This document shows, in pieces, positions 35,860 through 47,864 of a stretch of 64,000 nucleotides of DNA. A program made the position numbers and the translations under genes. The stretch comes from Crocodylus rhombifer (taxonomy: Eukaryota; Chordata; Crocodylia; Crocodylidae), in NCBI GenBank assembly GCA_038503035.1, contig JAVSML010018983.1, positions 62,001-126,000 of the forward strand. Direction: 5' to 3'. The notes beneath the pieces were generated by a model. It searched no databases. It was not told where the DNA came from and worked only from the letters and a program-made list of their open reading frames with translations. Positions within the stretch are counted from its first letter, which is position 1; each line of letters starts with the position of its first letter.

Positions 35860-35945
35860 GTTCAGTGCATCAGTGGCAGAACCAGAACCAGGACATAGGT
35901 CTTCTGAGCCCCAGACTGCTGCAATCCCCACAACAGCCCTGTAGA
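35860..35945 (+). mobile_element. weak MIR-like 3' fragment
   Basis: cagtggcagaaccagaaccag and cttctgagccccagactgct resemble the MIR 3' region. Low divergence support. Confidence 0.4.
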
Positions 35946-38321
35946 TTATTCACAGGAAAAAGTGCTAATGCAGCATGATCCTCTGAGCTGTGAGTGGTCT
36001 AAGTCCTGCACTGCAGAGTCAGCAGGATCACTCCTGTATGGGGGTGGAGCTCCTAGCCCTACTAACTGAAGCACAGAAGGGCCCCTTCCCTTACTGGAAC
36101 TTGAGCTGGGACCCCTTGGCCAAAGATCTCCCCATGAGTGGAAATTATACACCACTCACCAGCCACTGCAGCCCACAGGCCTCTGTAAGGAACTGGGAAT
36201 GGGCTGGGAGCTGATGTACAGGAGCTCCCCTCTCCATCCTGAGCCACTCTGTTCTCAATCACGGAGTGTCCTGAAGATGGACCAGGCTGGGGCCATGCCC
36301 TCTCTAGAGTGTCACTAACTTCCCCAAGTTGGGCACACTGTTGTGTGGTGGCTCTTTCACAAGCAATGCCCCAGCTGTGTTCTCACTAGGGCCCACACTC
36401 GGTCATCTCTCAGCTGGGGCTATCTGGTGCCTGAGCTCCCATTGCCATGGCACTCTTCACCCCAAAGGTTCCCAAGGTATTTCACAACTGACCAAGTCCC
36501 TGCCCCATGTGGGAGTTGCTGGGTCGAAGAGCATGTGCTACTAGTCCCCTTCAGGTATCCTTGGAGAGGGTGCTGTGTTATGGCTTAGTAGCAGGAGCTG
36601 CAGGAGAGTGATTTGACACAAATCCAGGGCTGTAGCCCAGCTGTGCAGTGTCACTCAGTGCAGGAGATTGCTACCCCTAACAGCCTGCTTTGCCCCCAGC
36701 TGACAGCAAATAGATACAGATTAACATTGCATTTAAGGAGGAGGAGGCTCAGCTATGACTATCCAGAAGTCACTAACAGGCACCCACTCCTGGAACTTGC
36801 CGCATACCAACACTGACCAGGAGCTTAAGGCCAGGTGAGGCATGAGCCAACTCCAGGGCTTGGTTGGGCACTTGGGAGAGGAAGCTCATGACTTTGGCAT
36901 GGCCCTAATCTCCATTGCTGTTAATGCATGCTTCCCCACAGCGCACTGTAAAGCAGGATCTGTGTAACAGGCTGTCATGACTGTGTATCTGAACCATTTA
37001 TCCCTCACCACCACACTGCAGGAAGCAACAGCAAACCGCATCAGCCCATTAACGAGTTGGCTTATAGAGCAGCAGCTTTTCAAATATATAGCTGGGGCAT
37101 TTGAGGGTTTCATTTTACACTGAAAGCAGAAAGGATTAATTGGAGGCAGCTTCTGAGCCAAGCCGTCAGCTCTTTGCAGCATGGCTGGTGCCTGTTACCA
37201 ATCTGTTGCCCCTCATCCTGCAGTGCAGAGAGATAACAACACACTCAGCTCCTGTTGACTTCAGCAGAAACTGAGCATGCTCAGCATCTTGCAGGATCTG
37301 TTCCAGCATCCCCATAACCCTTCTAGCTAGACAGGTAGCTAAACACAATCACTAATGCAGCAGATGACGTAACAGATTGGGCTAAGCTGCTCTCAGAGGT
37401 GTGATCACAGCTCCTGGGGACTTTTCTGGGAGTCAGGCAGAGCAGTCCAAGGCAGAATGTGGCCCTTAATGCCCTCTCAGTGCATTTATGGCAGTGCCTC
37501 TCCCCAAAACTAGAAGAACATTATATTCCCCCATAAGCCATTAAAAATGATCCCCTAAGGTAGGGATGACTGTCTGTGGTTTACAGCCTGGGGCTGTGTG
37601 CTGGTATTGGTGTTTCGGTCCATGCCTGTGGTTGCAGAACTGAAAGCTGTGATCGTGCCACAACCGAGGGAGCAAGGAGGGGGGGCTTTGTCTGTGTTAC
37701 TGACAGGCTCTGAGGATCTGCAGAGGTATGAGAGATTCAGGCCTGGAGAAATGAGGGAGGAGAGGGGTGTTTCAGTAGATGGACTTGAGGAGCCTGAGAA
37801 GTGGAGTGCAAGCACTGTGGTTTCTAGAGCAGTGGCCTGAGACAAACAGAGCAGGAATCCCATGAGGTGCTGCCAGTGGAGGCTGAGGTTCATCAGCAGA
37901 GCTGCCTGAGAAGCCTAGGAGTGTAACAGCAAAGGATTTTGAAAGTTAGGGCCAGCATGGGTGGGGTCAGCTGTCTTGAGGGCACTGGCACAGCGAACAC
38001 TGGAATGATGTCTGGCCCCAGCCAGACTCTCACCCCCTCAGTATCACAACCACTGAAGCCACCTGCTGTTTTAATGAGACAACAGGATTGTGAAGGTGAG
38101 AAGCAGTGCAGTGGCTGCTGAAGCAGCTGTACAGGCAGTCTGACTTGGGAAATGCTGTCACCGCCACTGTAGCATATATGCATGATTAACCATTTGTGAG
38201 CTTTCAGCTGTGCCTATCTTCATACCACCAGCCAGGTACATGAAAAAGCCATGCCACTGCAATATAGATCAAGGGGCAGAAAAGGTTGTGAAGCCATACT
38301 GCACATGCACATGCACATCTA
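35946..38321. other. unassigned spacer
   Basis: No gene. Overlapping 80- and 112-codon frames on opposite strands at 37555-37893 have no domain and are not called. Confidence 0.35.
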
Positions 38322-38322
38322 T

Positions 38323-38411
38323 GGTCCTGTGTCTTTGTATCAGTTGTTCTGATATAGCTTCCATTAACAACAGCCAGAGTCATGAATGCTTAGGGTCTGT
38401 GTGCCAGATCC
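38323..38411 (+). repeat. direct repeat copy A (about 89 bp)
   Basis: Shares gatatagcttccattaaca, agccagagtcatgaatg and cttagggtctgtg with copy B at 39427-39512, 1.1 kb downstream. Identity by eye is about 80%. Confidence 0.7.
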
Positions 38412-38504
38412 AGATCCTGCATCTATGATGTTCAAGGGGAAGCAGTTGCTTTCTCATTTCCATCCAAAGCATCCAAAGTAAGGCTAAGGGCTGTCTGGCC
38501 CTGG

Positions 38505-38800
38505 ATGACTAGTAAGACCTTATGTGAGCTACTGCATTCAGTTCTGGCATCTCAATATGTGAGGAACCTTGGCAGAGAGATAGGCATTCCCCACTTGACT
38601 ACCGAGCCCGTACCTGGAAGGCTGTGATCAGATCTGCTCTCTTCAGGAATAGATGCATTGCAGAGAGTTCTGGAAATGAACAACATAAAATGCCTGCAGG
38701 CCTGAGGCACCGACTGAGGAGAGACTGAAAGGACTGCATGTTGCTCAGCTGGACCCTAAGAGGGACATGATGATGATGACAGTGTAGAAGGATGTCACTG
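38505..38800 (+). mobile_element. CR1/L3-type C-terminal fragment
   Basis: A plus-strand island reads VRPYVSYCIQFWHL, the LINE motif after the RT core. It is followed by sequence like LQRVLEMNNIKCLQA. Heavily decayed. Confidence 0.6.
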
Positions 38801-39426
38801 ACAGAGAGAGGAATTCTCTAACAGGGGTAGTTATGGGAAATGAAGTGAAATGGAGCAAAGGAACAGTTTTAGCTCATTGAAACAGAGCTGTGCTCACATT
38901 CTAGTTCAGCCTGTCACCAATTTTTCAGGCCAATCCAGGTTGCAACCCTCCTTCCTTTCTTCTGCTGCATCACCGGTTTTCTTCAAGCAAATCTGTTCTG
39001 CAGGGCATTTGGGATACAGGAAAGTTTCATCTGACCCATAGCACACAGCTGCCTACAAAGAGGCTGGCAATCAAAGTGAGAAAGGGCATGTCAAACCAGA
39101 GCTAGGCCAAAGACAGAGCTGCAGCCTGGAACCAGAACCTGGTCCAAGCTAAATAAGTTAAGGGGGATTGGAGTTAGTGGGCAAGGTCTGATTCAGCAAT
39201 AAGCTATGTGCCTACATGAGGAGGTCTGGATAGGGATGTGGAATTGGATCTAGCCCCCTGCAAGGATTTCTAGAGATGTCTGGAGTAGGGGAAAAGCAGT
39301 AGAAGCAATAGAAAAGCAGTAGTAGCAATAGAAAACAGCTTTGCAGCAAATGCATAGCTAACCTTCCTCAAGGCCCGTTCCATATGCATCTTCTGACTGT
39401 AGGACACCAACACTGTAATCTTCTAA

Positions 39427-39512
39427 GGTCCTGTCTTCTTATCAGTTGCTCATATATAGCTTCCATTAACACCAGCCAAAGTCATGAGTGTTTAGGGACT
39501 GTGGGCCAGATC
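39427..39512 (+). repeat. direct repeat copy B (about 86 bp)
   Basis: Second copy of the repeat at 38323-38411, including atatagcttccattaacacc and gtcatgagtgtttaggg. Confidence 0.7.
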
Positions 39513-39590
39513 CTCAGAAGTGTTTAAGCACCTAACTCCTGCTGCCCTCAGTAAGAGTTTGTTGCTCCAAAGCCTTTGAGGATCTCGGCC
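39503..39590. mobile_element. short TIR MITE (88 bp)
   Basis: GGGCCAGATCCTCA at the left and TGAGGATCTCGGCC at the right are inverted repeats with two mismatches. It overlaps the end of direct repeat copy B, so the repeat pair may be partly this family. Confidence 0.65.
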
Positions 39591-39785
39591 TCCATGTCTA
39601 AATGTACTTGCTCAGAAATATAAGCATCTACCATTGAGCTTTATATGCTATGGCGGTGGCAGAATCAAGGACACCTCTCAGGAGACCTGGAAATTCTCAG
39701 GCAAATTGAGCATGAGGGAAGAGGGGCAAAGTCAGGTTGCTTGGAAGGGCTTAATTTAGTGGGTGGGGTGGCTCGCTTTTAAGAG

Positions 39786-39893
39786 AGATCTCCCAGGTCC
39801 CTCCCCAGACACCCACAGATCTCCCAGGTCCCTCCCCAGACACCCCCAGAGCCAAACCCTGTCAGATGCTGCAGCACCCTTCAAAATTCTCCC
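39786..39893 (+). repeat. 31-bp tandem duplication within a dispersed repeat
   Basis: The unit starting agatctcccaggtccctccc occurs twice (39786 and 39817). The second unit and the following 45 bases are repeated at 43802-43868. Confidence 0.85.
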
Positions 39894-41837
39894 ATTGCTT
39901 TGAATGGGGGTAGGTGCCCACTCATGTGGCCAGTGATTAAATGTTGAGCAGGGGGCATAAGTGCTTCTGCCTTCCATGGCTTTATGTTTTACAAGCGCTC
40001 CTGGGAGTCAGCCCCGTGTGAGGCGGATGGAATGTGAGAGACCGACGGGTCCATAGGAGTTGGGCAGAGGCAAGCGGTGGAGGGAAGATGCACGTCGCAG
40101 CCCCCGGCCCCTTAGGGAGGTAGAGGCTGCTGGGAAAGCTGCTACAGGCAAGCAAGGGAGAAGAGACGCTCCTGAATCCCAAGGGCTGTGAAAGAGCATC
40201 AGGAGCACTGAGGGTCCTGGGCTAAAGGAAAAGGCATGATGGGATTGGAACAGCCAGGACAAAAGGACATTTTTCCCTCCTTTCACCCAGAATCCCTTCC
40301 CACAGACTCAAAAAAGGTGTCTGCAAAATAACTCTGTCCAAATGCTCAGTTGTAGAGGTGGAGAAATCTGCCCATGCAACAGAAGTCCCTGGCAGGAGAG
40401 GACAGGAGCAGGGCAGGGAGGGCTATGATAAACTCCAGAGCAGGTATGATTGATGGAGGCAAACCCTGCTGCATGCTGTGTGTGCATACTAGGATGCCAC
40501 TCAGGTACCAGAGGCTGGGAGGAGGGCACAGCTGGCACAGAAAGAGCTGAGCAGTTGGATGTTGGCTGTTTTTCAGATGCTTGTTTAATGGGGAACATGA
40601 ATGATTTAGCAGGGAATCTATTTTCCATTGTTTTACATGAATTATCCCTGGGGCTGGAGGAAGGATTTCAGGAGAGAAGTTTCTGGCAAACAGTCACGTA
40701 CTAAGCATGCAAGCTCACAACCGCCCATCGGGTGCTGTTACTGACTGATGCAGGCACCTGCTGCCCTCTGTTCTGGGTGTATCCTGAGCAGTGTCTTGCC
40801 GCTGTGATCAGAGCTACCAGCAGGTGCAGGGAATGTACCTGCACTTCCCCACTGCCTGAAGTCATAGCCCAGGCACACCAGGAAAGCACTGAACTCTTCC
40901 ACTCGGTTTAACCTTGTTCCTCTGGCTGCAGATTAAAGAAAAGGCCTCCTCCTCCCTGCTGGAAAGCAGCTAAAGGAATCAAGATGTTGATCCTGGAGAG
41001 ATTTGGTTGCTAATTAGCCAGATTCCCAGGGACCCAGGGTGAAACAGGACTGAGCATCCAGCAGTTCTGGAGTTCAAGGTCCTAAATGCAACAGGGAGCT
41101 GCTTCACCCCATGGGGAAGGCTGGAGAAAATGGCAGCTCTACTGTTGCATTAAACATGAGGAGATTTATCTCAGCCTGTCTCTTTCCCTATACATCCACA
41201 CTCCGTGGGAGGTGAGACTGCGCTTGCCTTTCTAGGAGACAGCGGGGGCTGGAGGCAACGTGAAGCTAAGCTGAGCACAAGCAGAGGGGGCAATGGGAAC
41301 TGGAAGAGGAAGGTGCTCCTGAACCCCTTTGTGAAAGAATTATGTAAGCACTGGAAATTGGCCCTCCCTACCGCTAGATTTGATAATGATTCCTGGGTTG
41401 GGTAATAAAAGCACAGTTTAATTAAGAATTGATCCGACTTCTTAAGGGACTTCAAAGCAGCCACTTTGGCTTGATCAGAAAAAAAGCCATGTCTGGGCAG
41501 TATCCCTCACTCCCCAGCCACCAGTGGGTGACGCCAGGCCATTCAGGGGAGAGGTCATTCCATGTCAGAGTGAAAATGAGGCCCTATGCTCCAGGGAGAG
41601 GGAAGCATTCAGTCCCAATCACAGGCCCTGGAGCCCAATTGTTTTATTAACTGACACTGGTTCGACTGCACGGATGCAACCGGCTGGTAAATTGTGTCCC
41701 AGGACTTCCCATTTCAGGGGTAGAAACATGTCATGTTCTAGAGACAGATGGAGCTGGTTCCCTAAGAGTGGGTGAGGCAGAGAGCAAGAGCATTCTCCAG
41801 CAGGACTACAGAGAACTTGCTCCTTAGGCAGTGGGTG
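39894..41837. other. unassigned spacer
   Basis: No gene or transposon was recognised. Segments around 40560-40660 and 41320-41460 are repeat-free and AT-rich (tttaattaagaatt), possible conserved regulatory sequence, unproven. Confidence 0.35.
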
Positions 41838-41960
41838 TGTGTGAGAGAGGGAGGGAGAGCCTGTTTGTGTGTGTGTGAGAGAAAGAGAGACACAGATACA
41901 CCAAAGACCTATTCTCAAGTGAACACGTATGAGGAGGACACAGACACACAGAGGGGACTT
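41838..41960 (+). repeat. GT/GA simple repeat tract
   Basis: gtgtgtgtgagagagggaggg and gtttgtgtgtgtgtgagaga, degenerate microsatellites. Confidence 0.75.
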
Positions 41961-42039
41961 GCTCCTGGGGAAGTGTGAGAGAAACAGTGACCTCATAATT
42001 ACATTAGAAACCGTGTAAGGGATACTGACACACACCAGA

Positions 42040-42367
42040 CAACCTGCTGGGACCATATTTGGGATTAGGAAGGAATTTTACCTCCAGATTGGTAAAGACT
42101 GTGGGGAGGGAGGTTGCTTTCTTCTGTAGTGGGGGTGCGGGGGGCATGGCCCTGGGATCTCTTGAGCATATATTGACATTTCATAGAAGCAGGAGGTTGG
42201 CTGCCTTGGTTGCCCACTGTACCTGCGGCAGGGTAGGGTTGGTGGCCGTCTTATACAGAGTTCAGATTCTGGATTGTACAGGATGGGCTGGATGGGGGTG
42301 ATCCTGCCTTGGACTAGATGACTATCTGGAGGTCCCTTTCAGCCCCGCTTCTCTATGAGTCTATGAA
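42040..42367 (+). mobile_element. CR1/L3-type LINE 3' end
   Basis: gggattaggaaggaatttta is the L3-like 3' UTR marker. It ends with ttggactagatgactatctgg, aggtccctttcagcc and the tail ctatgagtctatgaa. It lies directly next to the CpG island. Confidence 0.8.
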
Positions 42368-42746
42368 CCAGCTCCAGGGGCAGGTGAGAGACACGGACAC
42401 GAGTGGTTTAGAGCGCGGGAGGCTGACACCCGCAGCAGCCCACCCGCCAGGCTTGGGCAGGGCAGGGCAGGGCAGGCCAGGACGCGCCTCGCTCCCTCCC
42501 TCGGGGGCAGGTGTCTCGCGCACACCCCTGCCCCTGGAGCATGTGCCGGGGCGGCGGGGTCCCCGCCCTTCGGGCTGCCCGCCACTGCGCACGGCCCCGC
42601 CACCCCCGGCCGCCGGCCCCGCTGGGCACAGCCAGGCCCCCGCCCCGTGGGGACCTGCCGGGGCGGGGCCGCCGCCCGCTGCCCGCGCCGGATTGGCTGC
42701 TGGGGGCGCCGCGGCGGAGACAGGCAGGGGCAGGGGCGGGGGCGGC

Positions 42747-43146
42747 NNNNNNNNNNNNNNNNNNNNNNNNNNNNNNNNNNNNNNNNNNNNNNNNNNNNNN
42801 NNNNNNNNNNNNNNNNNNNNNNNNNNNNNNNNNNNNNNNNNNNNNNNNNNNNNNNNNNNNNNNNNNNNNNNNNNNNNNNNNNNNNNNNNNNNNNNNNNNN
42901 NNNNNNNNNNNNNNNNNNNNNNNNNNNNNNNNNNNNNNNNNNNNNNNNNNNNNNNNNNNNNNNNNNNNNNNNNNNNNNNNNNNNNNNNNNNNNNNNNNNN
43001 NNNNNNNNNNNNNNNNNNNNNNNNNNNNNNNNNNNNNNNNNNNNNNNNNNNNNNNNNNNNNNNNNNNNNNNNNNNNNNNNNNNNNNNNNNNNNNNNNNNN
43101 NNNNNNNNNNNNNNNNNNNNNNNNNNNNNNNNNNNNNNNNNNNNNN
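42747..43146. other. assembly gap (400 N)
   Basis: A run of N of exactly 400 bases inside the CpG island. Reading frames drawn across it are artefacts. Confidence 0.99.
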
Positions 43147-43582
43147 AGCGCCGTGCGCTCCCCGCCGCCGGGTCCCTGCGGCCCCCGGGCCGGCCCCGCG
43201 TCGCCCGCCTGCCCCGTGCCGGCCCGGCCTCCCTGCTGAGCTGACTCGGGCCTCGGCGGCGGCTGTCGGGGCAGGCCGCGGGCGCTGGGCTCCCCGCCGG
43301 GGTCCGGAGGTGGCGGCGCCGCGAGCGGGAGGTGCCGGGCGCGGGGGCCCGCAGCTCCCGGCTCCCGCCGCGGGACACGCTCCCGCGGGCTCTGCGCTTC
43401 CCTCGAGTCGAGTCGAGTCGAGTAACGAGCTGTTGCCGTTTGCGTCCCCCCTTGTGACTGGAGCTGTGGCCCCGGCGCCTCTCGGGGGTCGGCGGAGGGG
43501 GTTGTTTACTGTCTCAGTTCAGAGCCAGGTCCCTCCTGATCCGGATGGATGTCACATCCACTCAGAGCTGATCCTCCCTGAG
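43147..43582 (+). other. PSD: candidate PSD first (non-coding) exon
   Basis: GC-rich sequence after the gap ends at a good donor, ccctgag|gtgagg (43583). If used, it would splice to the acceptor at 56143, leaving an intron of about 12.6 kb. Start site unknown. Confidence 0.4.
43403..43423 (+). repeat. (TCGAG)4 pentanucleotide repeat
   Basis: Four perfect TCGAG units plus one base, within the CpG island and probably transcribed. Confidence 0.95.
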
Positions 43583-45202
43583 GTGAGGGGCCTGGCCAGG
43601 CTAAGCAGAGGGGGAGGGCTGGGAGAGGCCAGGCTGGCTGCTAGTCCTGCTGGGAGGGGTATTTTCAGGAAAGGACAGAGGAGAAACCAGCAGGAGCAGT
43701 TCTTGGTGCAGGTTCTACACACCACAGAGCTGCCGTGTCCGCCCCCATCCAGGCTGCCCTGGAGGAACTCGCACTTTATGCCTCTACCCAGTACCCACCT
43801 TTCCCAGGTCACTCCCCAGACACCCCCAGAGCAAAACTGTCAGATGCTACAGCACCTTTCAAAATTCTACCTTGCACCCATGCTCTCCATCCCCTCCAGC
43901 TGTCCCTTGCCTGGCACTCCCAAAAGCTACTGCCTTTACCTGTGTTCTCCACCTCAGCACCTCCTAGTGCTCTCTGAAGTGCAAGTGCAATCCACCTTGG
44001 ATGCCGTGCACCACACCCCGCACTGCTACAGCCTGCCGCCTGCGCTGCTTTATGTCCTTAGTTGGGACCTGGACTTTACACATCCTGCCCCCCTTCCTTA
44101 CCATGATGTCCTTCTCATCCTTCACCTGTGGCTGAGCACTGAACACTCAGCTCATGAAGGTGTGCAGCTTCTCTGCTGTATGTTGCCTCTGGGATAAGCA
44201 GTACTCATAGGCCATGTCTTCCCCTCCAATCTTTGAACCTTCCCCGGAGAAAATGCACCCACTTCTAATCCTGGCTTCACTCCTACTGCACCAAAAATAC
44301 TTCCTAACCCAAGCAGCTGCTTCCTAACCCAAGCCCAAGCCAGGGATCTTTCTCTGGTTTTGAGATGGGAGCCCATGCACAGCTAGAAGTAGGATTCTCA
44401 CGTGAATCTGATATCTGTGAACTGCTTAACAAAGCAGAAATGAAATCTGCACATGCACTCAGTCACAGGATTTGCCTCCATCCGTGGTGCTTGCCTCTCT
44501 GCAGCTTCAGTCCCCTGTTCTCTAAACTGCTGCTACAGGTCCTTCAAGCTTCAGTCTGACCGCCCCTCCTTAGAAAGCATTTTCTTGCAGGGTTCAGCCA
44601 GCTGGGTCAAAAAATGCTCACTCAGACCATCCAAGTCACTTTATACTGGAAAGCTCCTCTTCATCGCCCAACCTGACTGAGATGGCTTGATTTATGTTGG
44701 AATGATTCAATCGCTAGTTTTAATGATGACTTATATCAGCACATGGGAAACCTTGATTAAATCATTGGTTTTCCATATTGTACAGTTATACTTTCTAACT
44801 GCTATGCTGTTTGGTTGTTATAGCCATTAAATTAAGTTGACGTACAGCTTAATGTAGTCTTTACATATACTGCATTTATACATATTTAATCAATGACATA
44901 CGTTTGTATAGACTTATTATTTTTTCTGTTGTAAATCTGCATAGCTCACTTCTTTAAAGATGTTTTTGTATGCGGGATCTGGGTAAGTTGCATTTAGATA
45001 AAAACTGGAATTCACTTAAAATGTACAAAAGCACTTTTTACAGTTAAATGAAACCATTTTAAGTGTTTTGAGTATCTAAGGAAGACAGTTTATCAAAGCA
45101 TACTTTGGATTTAAAAAGAAACGATTTATTAAACGGGGGAAATGTTAACTGTAGTTAGTGAATTGATAGATTCAGTCTGGTCACCATGCAGCAGATTTTT
45201 AC
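43583..45202 (+). other. PSD: PSD upstream intron, mostly unassigned
   Basis: Contains the second copy of the 39.8-kb dispersed repeat (43802-43868). Otherwise no gene or clear repeat. Small duplication cttcctaacccaag near 44300-44330. Confidence 0.4.
43802..43868 (+). repeat. dispersed repeat, second copy of 39822-39893
   Basis: tcccaggtcactccccagac, acccccagagcaaaactgtc and agatgctacagcacctttc match the 39.8-kb copy with about six differences over about 67 bases. Confidence 0.8.
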
Positions 45203-45333
45203 AGGTATTTAAACTTGTAGATAGATGCCTAGTGGCTCTGTCAAAAGTGGGTTTGATGCTTAACTCCCCAATATAATCAACAGAATGCTCAACTGCATCT
45301 CTGGGTGCCTAAATAGCTTTGAAAATCTGGCCC
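45203..45333. mobile_element. reptile MITE-like element
   Basis: aggtatttaaacttgtagat, gatgcctagtgg and gcctaaatagctttgaaaat leading to ctggccc. Order and wording fit a common amniote TIR element with a gcctaaatacctttgaaaatctggccc-type end. Confidence 0.55.
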
Positions 45334-47589
45334 ATGGCATTCAAGTGTTTAGAATCAATATCTCACCCTTTTCTCACCTGTGTAAAAGATTCATAAATTG
45401 GAATTAAAAATTTGGAATGGAGAAACGTGTTTCCCTGCTTTTACAGCTCCCAATTATCTTCCCAGCTAGTGAGAAATGAACTGGTCTAACTCCCAAAAAT
45501 ATTATCTTTGCACCTGCTAGCTAATCAGAAACTAAAACTAATTAAGGTAGCAACTTTTTTTCTGAACAGCAGAAACTAAAAGGTCTTGAAATTGGGAGAA
45601 ATATTGATACCAGTTCTCTTTCTGTGTGAAGACTGAAAATAATGTAGATGCTCAGTGTGGTGTGTGGTATTCTGACATACTAATTTGACTTCAAACGATA
45701 AAGTTTTACTCCCTGATTCTATATATAATTAATAACCCTTTAACTCATTAACATTTGATGGAGGTTTATTGGTGTAGTGTTTTATCTGTTTAAATTATTT
45801 GAACTAACTGTAACAAGTTCAGCCATTGACCTATTCAGTTTTACACAGGTCCAATCTAAAAAGAAATGGGCTCAATTTAAGTGACTATAATAAGATCTAA
45901 TTTTAAATAACAACAACAACAACAATGCACAGTATTGCCTTCTGTCCACTCTGCCCATGATGCAGCCTCCACATTCTGCCCAGAAAACAGGCTCATGTTA
46001 AAGGGGCTGTGGATTTATTCAGGGCTTAAAGATGCCCCAGGGTCCCAGGGCACTTTAAGGGTGAGCTTGCAGATAGATGTTGGAATATGTGATGACAGTT
46101 GCCTTAGAAGGGATAAGGCTATGGGATTACAGTTCTGGGAATGGTGCAGCTCTAGGCTGGGGTGTTCAGTAGTAATTACCATAGATGTGATTGGGGGACC
46201 TAGGGTTCCAGGTCACAGATACTGATAGAGTCCAAGTCTGATTCGTGACTTGCAACCAGATGGGGGGATGGAAGTAAAGGATCTAGATGGAACAAAAGCC
46301 TGGACTCTTAGAAGAGGCAGCTACAGACTTCTTGGGTATAAGGAGCTTGGTTGTGACTGGCTGTGTTGTAGGTGTTAACCCCTGGCCTGATGGGAACAGA
46401 ATAAAAGGCTTAGATATAAAGAAGTCAAGATCACTTTATGAAGACAACACTGCTCTTATGGCAAAGCTTGAGCTAAATACAGCAGATTGGTTGGAAATAA
46501 AAGGACTGGGCCTGAGATGCTGGGAATAAATTGAGGGCAAATGTCCTGAATAGTATATGGCTGTAGCACTTTGAGTAAAGGCTACAGTCATGAGGGGCAC
46601 TGAGGCACAGTTGTGTTGTGAGCACTGGGTGTTTTGGTTAAGAGCTTTTGCACATGGCCAGGGCTTCTGGCACCTTTAGTTCTTCAGTGACAGGATTTGC
46701 TTCAGAGTTGTGCAATGGAATCAAATCTTTAATGAAAAAAATAACATCTATAAAGACAATCAAGAATAAACTGGTGTTGTGGCATATGCCTGAGTTCGCA
46801 GGGAGCCTGAAACAAGGGGGAGGGTGACCTCTGAACTGCCCTGGTCATTCCAATTAGTTATTAACATTTCAACATTAAATTGTTGAATTAAAATATTAAC
46901 AGTCTCACCTATTTTCTGGCTGATCTTTTAAGCAGAAATTTCAGGCTAACAAGCTTATCCAACATGCCCAAACAGCTTCACATACATACCCTGGAGCCCA
47001 TACTCAGTTCCCAGTTTCCTCCATGGCAACCAGGATGATTGTTAATACCAAAATCTGCATCACATTGACAAAGTGAAATCAGTAATTTAATATTTGATTA
47101 AATCACAAATCAAGCCAAACTTGTGGCATTCAGTTTCTTCTTTAAATCAGTAAAATCCTCCAGTCTTTATTTCCCTTAATGCTACCCCATGATCTCTAGT
47201 GTGCTGGTCTGGAGTGCCTTTGAAATCCAGGGGCCTTGGCTAGAGAGTACACAGGGCCTTTTGTTTCAGTAACATAGCATCTGAAATCTGGAAAGGAGGA
47301 GCTGAATTCCATAGCAAGGTGGAGTGGAGGCACCATCCAGAGGGCCAGAAGCCAGGATTTCAAAGGATTTCACATCCTCTGCCATTGCTGTATAGCAAAT
47401 AGCATCAAAAAACCTGGATCGTTTTGATCCTTTGTTTGATACTTTGAGTCGCATGCTAGCTCTGTTTCCTGTATGTTTCTGGCTATGTCCTCATTTCAAC
47501 CCACAGTCTGATTCAGAGTCCTTTTTTTCCTTATTGCATCATGCTGTTGCACATGAGCAGGGGATCCTATACTTCCTTGGTGAAAGACC
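45334..47589 (+). other. AT-rich intron/spacer, unassigned
   Basis: No gene or clear element, except a short (CAA)n run at 45908-45925. Confidence 0.35.
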
Positions 47590-47663
47590 AGAATATTGTT
47601 CGGGCATGCAGGGATGATGCCAGGAAAGCCAAAGTGCATTTGGGGTTGTAGCTAGCAAGGAAT

Positions 47664-47864
47664 GTGAAGGGTAACAAGAAGGGTTTCTACAAATATGTTA
47701 GCAACAAGAGAAAGGTCAAGAAAAATGTGGGTCCCTTACTGAATGGGGGAGGCAACCTAGTGACAGATGAGGAGGAAAGGCTGGAAGTACTCAATGCCTT
47801 TTCTACCTTGGTCTTTACAGGTAAGGTCAGCTCACAGACTGCTGCATTGGGCAGCACAGTTTGA
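47664..47864 (+). pseudogene. CR1 ORF2 linker segment
   Basis: 66-codon frame MKGNKKGFYKYVSNKRKVKK then NVGPLLNGGG, typical of the region between endonuclease and RT. Ends at a stop. Confidence 0.8.

Larger units (their letters stand above)
42380..43582 (+). promoter_or_regulatory. PSD: CpG island, probable PSD promoter (contains gap)
   Basis: Very CpG-dense sequence with GC boxes (ggggcggggcc near 42660, caggggcgggggcgg at 42731) and an inverted CCAAT box (attgg at 42692-42696). No TATA box. It lies upstream of PSD in the same orientation, with no other gene between. Assignment to PSD is by position; 400 bases are missing. Confidence 0.65.

Noticed and set aside
37555..37893. 112-codon minus-strand frame and an 80-codon plus-strand frame opposite
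   Set aside because: No recognisable domain or splice signals; opposite-strand frames in one place are common by chance.
42318..44197. Long frames of 240-516 codons at the second CpG island
   Set aside because: All cross the 400-N gap, which is read as X. The GC-rich flanks give open frames by composition only.
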